DNA of 13,628 bases from positions 1 to 13,628 of the forward strand of contig JALNYN010000031.1 of the NCBI GenBank assembly GCA_023229825.1. The letters are read 5' to 3'. Each line of letters starts with the position of its first letter. The first letter of the stretch is position 1. Position numbers and translations under genes: made by a program. Source of the DNA: Minisyncoccota bacterium. Lineage in GTDB: Bacteria; Patescibacteriota; Minisyncoccia; Phycocordibacterales; CAIJYI01. A model generated the notes under the pieces. The model searched no databases and was not told the DNA's origin. It saw nothing but the letters and a program-made list of their open reading frames with translations. Below are positions 7,186-13,130 of the stretch, piece after piece.

Positions 7186-8394
7186 ATGCGTTATTCCGAT
7201 GTCGCGAAACTTTCAACTCGTATGTTCAAGACGAACCCGGCTCGTACTTGGCTCACCATTCTCGGCATGGGAGTCGGTACCGGTGCTGTTGTCGTTTTGG
7301 TCGGACTCGGTTTCGGGTTGCAGCAAATTTTGATGGAACAGATCGTCGGAGGCGATACGCTGCTCAGTTTGAATGTGTCTAATCCGGTGTCAGGCGCAGT
7401 CGTGTTAAACAACCGGACGGTGGGGGAGCTGCGAAAATTGGAAAACGTGAAAGATGTCGCACCGCTCGCCAGCTATTCTGCGCTCATCACGTTCGAAGGA
7501 CTCACCGGAAACGCTTTTGTTCAGGGTGCCAGTCCCTCGTATTTTAAATATACGGGAACGCGCGCGGTCGCCGGAGAACTTTTTAAAGACAAAGAAGAAG
7601 TCAAAAACAGCGGGGAAGTCGTGCTTTCCAAAGCCGTACTAAAATTATTCGAAGTGAGCGAACCGGCTACCGTAATCGGAAAAAAAGTCAGCTTCCGCGT
7701 TTTTGTTCCGAAAGAAGGGTCGACGGAAAAAGAGGAAGTGATCCTTTCAAAAGAATACAAGATCGTGGGTGTGACCAACGAAGAAAATTACATCGCCGCC
7801 ATTCTTACATTGTCTGAGCTTTCTTCCCATATCGCGGTCGCGTCATATGATAAAGCGCAAGTTCGCGTCAGCGCCATTGAGTTTTTGGATTCCGCGCAGA
7901 AGGATGTTGTGGGAAAGGGTTTTACCGTTACCGCACTTTCCAAAACTGTCGATCAGGCGAATAAAATTTTCACCGCTATCCAAGCTATCCTTGCCGCCTT
8001 CGGAGGCATTGCCCTCATCGTGTCGGCGATCGGAATGTTCAACACCATGACCGTCACCCTTCTCGAGAGAACGGGGGAGATCGGTGTTATGAGAACGCTC
8101 GGCGCATCTTCGAACGACATTAAAATACTCTTTATTTCCGAAGCGGTCATTGTCGGTATCCTTGGAGGAATCGTAGGAATATTGATCGGCGTCGGAATCG
8201 GTTTTTCATTGAACGGAATGATGAATCTCGCCGCGGCAAAATTCGGCGGAAAATCCGTCAGTTTGTTCGTCTATCCGATGCCGTTTCTCGCCTTTATTAC
8301 GGCGTTTTCCGGCATCGTCGGCTTCCTCACCGGAGTTTTTCCCGCGCGCCGCGCCGCCGCTCTCAATCCGCTCGACGCCATACGATACAAATAA
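7186..8394 (+). CDS. ABC transporter permease, FtsX/MacB family
   Basis: 402 residues with the four-helix MacB topology. Helix 1 is at ~22-44 after the family-typical opening (AKLSTRMFKTNPARTWLTILGMGVG). A large extracytoplasmic MacB core-like domain (~45-260) follows, then helices at ~262-288, ~314-342 and ~367-387. The FtsX domain carries the conserved coupling segment TGEIGVMRTLGASSNDI and the ending FPARRAAALNPLDAIRYK, which is diagnostic. It should pair with the ATPase encoded just upstream. MacB relatives do not pass substrate through the membrane; they transmit ATPase motion to periplasmic partners. In a cell without a classical outer membrane, likely jobs are peptide or lipoprotein export or control of a wall enzyme; the sequence does not decide between them. 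The start is chosen by homology; Met13 would cut the conserved N-terminus. Confidence 0.93.
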   Translation: MRYSDVAKLSTRMFKTNPARTWLTILGMGVGTGAVVVLVGLGFGLQQILMEQIVGGDTLLSLNVSNPVSGAVVLNNRTVGELRKLENVKDVAPLASYSALITFEGLTGNAFVQGASPSYFKYTGTRAVAGELFKDKEEVKNSGEVVLSKAVLKLFEVSEPATVIGKKVSFRVFVPKEGSTEKEEVILSKEYKIVGVTNEENYIAAILTLSELSSHIAVASYDKAQVRVSAIEFLDSAQKDVVGKGFTVTALSKTVDQANKIFTAIQAILAAFGGIALIVSAIGMFNTMTVTLLERTGEIGVMRTLGASSNDIKILFISEAVIVGILGGIVGILIGVGIGFSLNGMMNLAAAKFGGKSVSLFVYPMPFLAFITAFSGIVGFLTGVFPARRAAALNPLDAIRYK

Positions 8395-8471
8395 GTATCA
8401 GGGATCGGTATCAGTATCGGGGACTTCGAACAACTATCGTTCCTGATACCGATACTTTCTCCTGATACTCC
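8395..8471. repeat. Word palindrome, GTATCAG type
   Basis: The left arm (8395-8423) is GTATCAGG, GATCG, GTATCA, GTATCGG words. The right arm (8448-8471), on the other strand, is GTATCAGGA, GAAA, GTATCG, GTATCAGG. The spacer is about 24 nt (ACTTCGAACAACTATCG...). The first word starts at the base after the permease stop. It is less AT-rich than the other elements and uses a vocabulary seen nowhere else in the window. A candidate promoter for the next gene follows immediately. Confidence 0.8.
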
Positions 8472-8472
8472 G

Positions 8473-8529
8473 TTGCTTGTGGATAACTCCTTCTTATAAT
8501 TGACAATTTTGTTGTATACTATTCATAAA
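8473..8529 (+). promoter_or_regulatory. Candidate promoter region for the repeat surface protein
   Basis: Two overlapping sigma70-like readings exist. TTGCTT (8473-8478), 16 nt, TATAAT (8495-8500) has a perfect -10. TTGACA (8500-8505), 18 nt, CATAAA (8524-8529) has a perfect -35. A further TATACT lies at 8515-8520. The region is AT-rich and leads into a leader of roughly 25-55 nt before the ATG at 8562. Which pair is used cannot be decided from sequence. Confidence 0.5.
8478..8486 (-). promoter_or_regulatory. Perfect DnaA-box 9-mer inside the promoter region
   Basis: TGTGGATAA here is the reverse complement of the consensus DnaA box TTATCCACA. It lies in the spacer between the TTGCTT and TATAAT elements, where bound DnaA would block or modulate that promoter. 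It is the only perfect box I found, so this is not an origin. A single 9-mer can arise by chance (about 0.1 expected in this much sequence over both strands at equal base use). Confidence 0.4.
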
Positions 8530-8561
8530 GGAAACAAATATTTATTTTATTATCAAAAAAC

Positions 8562-10418
8562 ATGTCTCATAAAAATATAGACTTGAGTGTCGGTAAAGTA
8601 ACGATCCTCACCGTACTTTTTGGTGTTGCGATCCTTGCTCTCGGATTTATGATGGACTCCCGTCATCTGGGACAGTTTCAAACAGCAATGGCCACATCCA
8701 CGGTCGCCACTTCCGTTACCGTCCTCAATACGCCTCCGGTGTGGAATGGTTCCACAGCCGAAGAGTCTCCGGAATCTTCCGCCGCCAATCCGACTAATTC
8801 TGGCGATACCGTTACTTGGGTCACTACGGCAAAAGACAACAACGGCGAAGATTATTTTCTCCTGATCTGTAAGACTGCCGCAGCACCGACCGCTCATAAC
8901 GATGGAAAGCCGACCTGTGATTCTCTTGCTAACACATGGGGGGTTTCTGCAACTACCACAAGCGAGGCTCAATCAAGCGTAGCTACGACCACTGCCGAAT
9001 CATGGACCGCGTCTAACGCATGGTGGGGATGGATCTGCGACTCAAACGCCGGCAATGCGCGATGTAATGCAGTTTCAAGCCAGGGTACTGGCGGGACGGG
9101 ATCTCCGTTTGTTGTGAACCATCGCCCAGCCTTCACCGCCTTCGCCGATGATACTCCGGCAGATCCGGGCGCAACCATTACCTGGACGACGACCTCATCA
9201 GACCCCGAAGGAGCCGAAGCTGATGACACCATAGACCTGTATGTTTGCCAAACAAATAGTTTTGCGACGAGTACGAGAACCTGCAACGGGGGAGAATGGT
9301 GCCATACCACTCCGACGGAGACGAGCACTTCCGATGTCGGTTGTTCTTATGAACTGACCGCTCCGAATCCTGACAGAAATTACACAGCATACGGATTCGT
9401 TGTCGATCAGCACGAACACGGTGCGCTCTACACCGGAGGAAACCTTCAGGGAACTGATTCAGTTGTGACGATCAGAAATGTAACACCCACCGTAAGCGCG
9501 GCGACGGTTTCGCTTACCAACAGCGATGATACTCAGCCGTTGATACTTACGACCGCACACGGAGAAACGGCCGGATTCAAGGTTAAATTTACCGTTACCG
9601 ATAACAACAGCTGTATCGCGAATGCTTCAACCACGCCGGAAATTACGAACGGAACCATTAATGTCTACCGCTCGTCCGTTTTAATGGCAAACTGCGACAG
9701 TTCAGGTGATTGGAACACGAATCAATGTTATACCGATGCGGTAGCAACCGCGATGTGGCAGCCTTCCTGTACTCAGGATGCCAATACTTGTCTCGGTGAA
9801 GGGGACAGCACCGCTGCTTGGACATGTACTTTTCCGCTCTGGTACAATGCCGATCCCACAGGGGCTGGAACTTTCTATACCGGCGACAAATGGTATGCTT
9901 CGGTACAGGCCTATGATAAATTATATGCCACGAGCACCCCTACAGAGATACAAGACGCGGGCGCGCCGTTGCTACAGAGTCTTTTAGCTTACGATGTCCC
10001 GACCGCAGCCATTCCGTATGACGCCCTTGAGCCGGGGACGGATAGCACTACTCTGTCCAAAACCACAGCGCTTGCCGCTTGGGGAAATGTCGGACTTGAT
10101 GAAATTTTATATGGCGATGATATGTGTACTACCTATGGATCCGACCCTGCGTGCGATGAAGACAACACACACACGGTCTTCTCTGAAAACCAGGAGTTTG
10201 GATTATCTGCCCTTGCCTATGGTGCCGGTACGGATCTTCTTGAAAGCTCAGTCGGACAAACGCTTCTTCTTGATGTCAGTAAGACAACAAGTACCTCGAC
10301 CCCTCAATCAAAGAGTACGTACTGGGGCATTGGCATACCAGGTACCATTACCCTTGCCGGCAGCTACACCGGACAGAACTATTTAGCCGGAAAAGTGAGC
10401 GATCCCGCCAATTGGTAA
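8562..10418 (+). CDS. Secreted Cys-containing repeat surface protein
   Basis: 618 residues. A hydrophobic segment (~13-30, VTILTVLFGVAILALGF) acts as a signal sequence or anchor. Two related Cys-containing repeats follow at ~55-185 and ~186-300. Each opens with a P..W or RPAF strand (NTPPVWNGS; NHRPAFTAF) and has a TITW/TVTW strand and a CxxxxN/CKT Cys cluster, including AWWGWICDSNAGNARCNA. A C-terminal module (~305-618) contains NTCLGEGDST, NADPTGAGTFYTGDKWYASVQAYD and, near the end, STYWGIGIP...GSYTGQNYLAGK. This module matches the C-terminal part of the protein at 1-2796. The many Ser/Thr and paired Cys suggest an exported, disulphide-stabilised adhesin-like protein. No enzyme motif, sortase signal or C-terminal anchor is seen. 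The ATG lacks a Shine-Dalgarno; an AAAGGA at 8526-8531 is too far upstream to serve. Confidence 0.88.
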   Translation: MSHKNIDLSVGKVTILTVLFGVAILALGFMMDSRHLGQFQTAMATSTVATSVTVLNTPPVWNGSTAEESPESSAANPTNSGDTVTWVTTAKDNNGEDYFLLICKTAAAPTAHNDGKPTCDSLANTWGVSATTTSEAQSSVATTTAESWTASNAWWGWICDSNAGNARCNAVSSQGTGGTGSPFVVNHRPAFTAFADDTPADPGATITWTTTSSDPEGAEADDTIDLYVCQTNSFATSTRTCNGGEWCHTTPTETSTSDVGCSYELTAPNPDRNYTAYGFVVDQHEHGALYTGGNLQGTDSVVTIRNVTPTVSAATVSLTNSDDTQPLILTTAHGETAGFKVKFTVTDNNSCIANASTTPEITNGTINVYRSSVLMANCDSSGDWNTNQCYTDAVATAMWQPSCTQDANTCLGEGDSTAAWTCTFPLWYNADPTGAGTFYTGDKWYASVQAYDKLYATSTPTEIQDAGAPLLQSLLAYDVPTAAIPYDALEPGTDSTTLSKTTALAAWGNVGLDEILYGDDMCTTYGSDPACDEDNTHTVFSENQEFGLSALAYGAGTDLLESSVGQTLLLDVSKTTSTSTPQSKSTYWGIGIPGTITLAGSYTGQNYLAGKVSDPANW

Positions 10419-10440
10419 AATACCCATAATGTGATAAAAT
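10412..10440 (+). promoter_or_regulatory. Candidate extended -10 promoter upstream of the Ig-like anchor gene
   Basis: TTGGTA (10412-10417), 17 nt, TAAAAT (10435-10440), preceded by TGA so that it reads TGATAAAAT, an extended -10. The -35 overlaps the stop codon of the preceding gene. It would give a leader of about 150 nt before the ATG at 10600. This gap is the only long one without a word palindrome, so read-through from upstream is also possible. Confidence 0.4.
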
Positions 10441-10552
10441 GTGCCTGAATGCCGGAGAATTATGACTATCTGAGTGTTTGGGAAAAAATAACAATTCCTT
10501 AATTTCTGCCTATTTTTCCGTTTCGAAATTGTCGAGAGATAATGCACTGCGT

Positions 10553-10582
10553 CGTCCGATAGAGAAAACTTGTCTCTGGACG
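10553..10582 (+). promoter_or_regulatory. 5'-leader hairpin ahead of the Ig-like anchor gene
   Basis: CGTCC (10553-10557), bulge GAT, AGAGA (10561-10565), loop AAACTTG, TCTCT (10573-10577), GGACG (10578-10582): a ten-pair stem with a three-base bulge, ending 17 nt before the ATG at 10600. No U-run follows, so it is not an intrinsic terminator. A TTG that could start a 10-codon longer reading lies in the loop. The position suggests a translation or RNA-stability element or a protein-binding site. Confidence 0.5.
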
Positions 10583-10599
10583 AAAAAATCGTTTACTTC

Positions 10600-11625
10600 A
10601 TGAGGAAATCGTTTTTCATCGTCATAGGGATAATAAGTTTTCTTTTTAACGCGCACTATGCGTATGCCGGTTTTGGCATAACACCCCCGTATCTTCGAAG
10701 CGATACTTTGACGAAAGGTTCCGTATACACGCAAGAAATTATTATCGTACGAAGCGATCCGGTTGAAGATCTGAATGCAAAAATAACTATAAACGTACCG
10801 ACTGTTGGCGGATGGATCAGCGTGGATAAAGGAAAGGAGTTCCTTCTCCCGAAGGGAAGGACGCAATTTCCGATAAAACTCACCGTGAAAGTTCCGGAAG
10901 ATGCCGAATATGGCGCATATACGGGAAACATCAGGATCATGACGACTTCGCTCGAAACGATCGAATCGGGGGTAAGGATCGCTCTTGGCGCTCAGGTTGA
11001 TGTTGACCTCGAAGTGGTTGATAAGATATATGATTTCGAAGTAACCAGAGTCGAACTTTCCGAGGCAGAGACCGGATACAAATATTGGTGGCTTGATTTT
11101 CCGGGAAAGATCAGTTTCTGGATGCATATAAAAAATACGGGAAATGTACCTGCAGCGCCTTCTCGCGTGACTTTTGATATTTACAATAATGCCGGAACGA
11201 AACTTCTCGAGTCGGTCGAAAACACCGGAAAGGTAGAAGAAGTTGAGCCATTCGCAACAAAAAAAGTTTCTGCGAACCTTCCCACGTGGCTTCCACCCGG
11301 CGGATATTTGGTAAAATTTAAGGTTCATAAACAAGATGAAGTTGCACGAGCCGGTGAGCTCACTTTGAGCGTACTTCCAAAAGGCACAGTGCCGGGATAC
11401 TCCGGCTATGGTTTTGAAGGATTGCGCATGGAAGATAAATTAAGCATTATCTTGCCGGCCGGAGCACCCATCGCCATCTTCGGCTCTTTCCGTGCTGTTA
11501 AAATAGGCAAGAAGAGGAAGAAAAGAAAAAGTTCCGGAGGAGGCAAAGAACCTCCCGCGCAGCAAAGCGCCCCTGCCCGCACAGTAGCAACTTCGCACAT
11601 CGTGGATCTTTCACGAAGAAAATAA
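10600..11625 (+). CDS. Membrane-anchored Ig-like protein, WxL-interacting-protein-like layout
   Basis: 341 residues from the ATG at 10600. I prefer this start to a TTG 30 nt upstream because the signal peptide (MRKSFF, hydrophobic core, AYA-GF near residue 23) begins there and the TTG lies in a hairpin loop. Ig-like domain 1 (~24-138) has the sequence pattern of DUF916: ITPPYLRSDTLTKG, then NVPTVGGWISVDKGKEFLLP and VPEDAEYGAYTGNIRI. Ig-like domain 2 (~145-258) has HIKNTGNVPAAPSRVTFDIYN and LPPGGYLVKFKV. A transmembrane helix (~281-300) and a very basic tail (KIGKKRKKRK) follow. Size, domain order and tail match the WxL-interacting proteins of Firmicutes, which hold surface proteins to peptidoglycan. 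The resemblance is by pattern, not search. NEW3/CARDB-type Ig proteins are an alternative. A role in tethering the neighbouring secreted proteins is inference. Confidence 0.85.
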   Translation: MRKSFFIVIGIISFLFNAHYAYAGFGITPPYLRSDTLTKGSVYTQEIIIVRSDPVEDLNAKITINVPTVGGWISVDKGKEFLLPKGRTQFPIKLTVKVPEDAEYGAYTGNIRIMTTSLETIESGVRIALGAQVDVDLEVVDKIYDFEVTRVELSEAETGYKYWWLDFPGKISFWMHIKNTGNVPAAPSRVTFDIYNNAGTKLLESVENTGKVEEVEPFATKKVSANLPTWLPPGGYLVKFKVHKQDEVARAGELTLSVLPKGTVPGYSGYGFEGLRMEDKLSIILPAGAPIAIFGSFRAVKIGKKRKKRKSSGGGKEPPAQQSAPARTVATSHIVDLSRRK

Positions 11626-11629
11626 AACG

Positions 11630-11722
11630 AGGTTTTAGGTTTTAGGTTTTAGCTGTTAGGTTTTAGCTTCACGACGGTGTTCGGTTGAAAGCTGACACCT
11701 GAAACCTAACACCTAAAACCTT
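11630..11722. repeat. Word palindrome, GGTTTTA heptamer type
   Basis: The left arm (11630-11669) is heptamers GGTTTTA x3, GCTGTTA, GGTTTTA, then GCTT. The right arm (11688-11722), on the other strand, is GGTTTTA, GGTGTTA, GGTTTCA, GGTGTCA, GCTTT. The arms therefore have five and four units and share GGTTTTA as consensus, so they pair imperfectly as a long hairpin with an 18-nt spacer. It lies a few bases after the stop codon. The word resembles telomeric repeats in form only. Confidence 0.85.
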
Positions 11723-11757
11723 CGTAGTGTGGTTTCAGATATCAAAGTCGAGAAAAA

Positions 11758-12948
11758 ATGAAGAGTTTTTTTTCAAAAAACAAATTAAAAGTTTCTCTCG
11801 CGGCTTTGGCCGCGGTTTTTGGAGTTTGCATATTCCCCTTTACTGTTTTCGGCGCAAGTGCCACGACCACGGTTGTTACCACGGTTCGCATCACCATTTG
11901 CGGTGATGCCGTTGTGGGGGATGGTGAAAATTGCGATGCGGGCTATTCAAGAAATCATGGTCAATATTCGACCAGTATTACAGAGTACCAATGTTATGCG
12001 GGTTGCTATAGCGGAGCCGCTCCTTACTGCGGCGATGAAATACTCCAAACTCGCTACGGTGAAGAGTGCGACGATGCCAATAACACCGCAGGCGATGCCT
12101 GCAGCGCCGTCTGTCAAAATGAAACGGAACCGATAGAAGTGAATCCTCCTGCCGGAGGAGGCGGAGGAGGCGGAGGCAGCGGTGCTGCACGCGGCCCCGG
12201 CGCTCGAGAGGGAACAATTCCTATGCAAAACCCGACTCGAGTGATCATAGACGGCAGAGCATATCCCGGTTCGAAAGTTTATATATTACAGGACGGACGA
12301 CAAGTGGCGGTTGTGCAAACAGGCGCGAACGCAGAATTTCACTATGAAGCGACGGAAGTAACGCCGGGACCGGTTATTTTCGGTTTTTGGGCGGAGGACA
12401 GCGCGAAAAGCAGATCGATCGTCATGACCACAACATTCCAAGTCGTTCAAAATGCCGTTACGACCGTTTCCGGATTATATCTTCCCCCTACGATAAGTAT
12501 TTCTCAAAAGACCATAAAACAAGGCGAGAAACTAGATATCTCCGGTGAAAGCGTGGCGAGTTCGACCGTACTGATCTATTTTGATGCGCAAACCTCACCC
12601 GTGCGCAGCATAAACAGTCTTTTAAACGGCAAATGGGACACAACGCTTGATACCGTATCTCTTGAGAATGAAAAATTCCATACAGTTAAATCAAAATCGG
12701 AAACGCTCGCCTCGGATGGCTCCATAAAGAGAAGCGGGTTCAGTCAGTCAGTCGGTTTTTATGTTGGCGCCAAAGGATTGGGAGAAGCGGTTTCTACCGA
12801 CGTCAACAAAGACGGTAAAGTGAGTATTGTCGATTTCTCAGTACTGCTTTTTTATTGGGGGTCTGCCGAAGTAAGCTGCGATTTCAACTTTGATGGAAAA
12901 GTAAACCTAACCGACTTTTCCATCATGCTGTATTCCTGGACGGGGTAG
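11758..12948 (+). CDS. Secreted Cys-rich-repeat protein with Ig-like domains and C-terminal dockerin
   Basis: 396 residues. A basic N-terminus and hydrophobic core (~11-32) end near VFGAS, a probable signal-peptidase site. Two Cys-rich repeats of the DUF4215/Myxococcus type follow: ICGDAVVGDGENCDAGYS (~48-63) and YCGDEILQTRYGEECDDANN...GDACSAVC (~90-119). Next are a Gly-rich linker (133-141, eight Gly in a row), Ig-like domain 1 (~157-232, IDGRAYPGSKVYILQDGR), Ig-like domain 2 (~243-336, LPPTISIS...LDISGES), and a dockerin type I pair. The dockerin repeats are DVNKDGKVSIVDFSVLLFYWG (348-368) and DFNFDGKVNLTDFSIMLYSW (375-394). Each has the Asp/Asn calcium loop D-x-N-x-D-G-x-V-x-x-x-D. Dockerins bind cohesins in cellulosomes, but here they may be a calcium-stabilised cap or bind an unknown partner; no cohesin is recognisable in the window. 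The ATG follows GAGAAAAA, at best a weak Shine-Dalgarno. Confidence 0.9.
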   Translation: MKSFFSKNKLKVSLAALAAVFGVCIFPFTVFGASATTTVVTTVRITICGDAVVGDGENCDAGYSRNHGQYSTSITEYQCYAGCYSGAAPYCGDEILQTRYGEECDDANNTAGDACSAVCQNETEPIEVNPPAGGGGGGGGSGAARGPGAREGTIPMQNPTRVIIDGRAYPGSKVYILQDGRQVAVVQTGANAEFHYEATEVTPGPVIFGFWAEDSAKSRSIVMTTTFQVVQNAVTTVSGLYLPPTISISQKTIKQGEKLDISGESVASSTVLIYFDAQTSPVRSINSLLNGKWDTTLDTVSLENEKFHTVKSKSETLASDGSIKRSGFSQSVGFYVGAKGLGEAVSTDVNKDGKVSIVDFSVLLFYWGSAEVSCDFNFDGKVNLTDFSIMLYSWTG

Positions 12949-12974
12949 CGCGCGCGTAAGCGCACTCCAGTTGA

Positions 12975-13123
12975 AAGTTCATCAAGTTCATCAAGTTATA
13001 AAGTACGACGGATTGTAATCGCCTCACGCAGATAATATAATGAACTTTATAACTTGAAGAACTTGTAAACTTGTAAACTTGTAAACTTGATAAACTTGAC
13101 GAACTTTATAACTTGATAAACTA
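12975..13123. repeat. Expanded word palindrome, AAGTTCATC/AACTTGTA type
   Basis: The left arm (12975-13004) is AAGTTCATC x2 plus AAGTTATAAAGT. A first right arm (13045-13072) begins ACTTTATAACTTGA and pairs with it. Beyond that, a tandem octamer tract (AACTTGTA at 13060, 13068 and 13076, then AACTTGAT) leads to a second right-arm-like copy, ACTTTATAACTTGATAAACT (13104-13123). The words are the same as at 5651-5738, more than 7 kb away. The right side is clearly expanded relative to the left. The 40-nt spacer holds a candidate promoter. Confidence 0.82.
13013..13041 (+). promoter_or_regulatory. Candidate sigma70-type promoter for tmk, in the palindrome spacer
   Basis: TTGTAA (13013-13018), 17 nt, perfect TATAAT (13036-13041). 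It lies in the non-repeated spacer between the palindrome arms, about 90 nt before the tmk ATG. A transcript starting here would contain only the right-hand arm and octamer tract as its leader, so the hairpin would form only in read-through RNA from upstream. Confidence 0.55.
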
Positions 13124-13130
13124 AATTCGT

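Noticed and set aside
8473..8561. Replication origin because of a DnaA box next to AT-rich DNA
   Set aside because: Only one perfect box was found, with no cluster, no dnaA or dnaN gene and no skew evidence.
10510..11334. Long minus-strand open frame of 274 codons
   Set aside because: It lies antisense to the Ig-like anchor gene. Its product is rich in Arg, Ile and Phe without domain motifs or a signal sequence, and the + strand reading has a signal peptide, domains and a membrane anchor.
13045..13123. CRISPR array from the repeated AACTTGTA words
   Set aside because: Units are 8 nt and directly adjacent with no unique spacers, and no cas gene is near.
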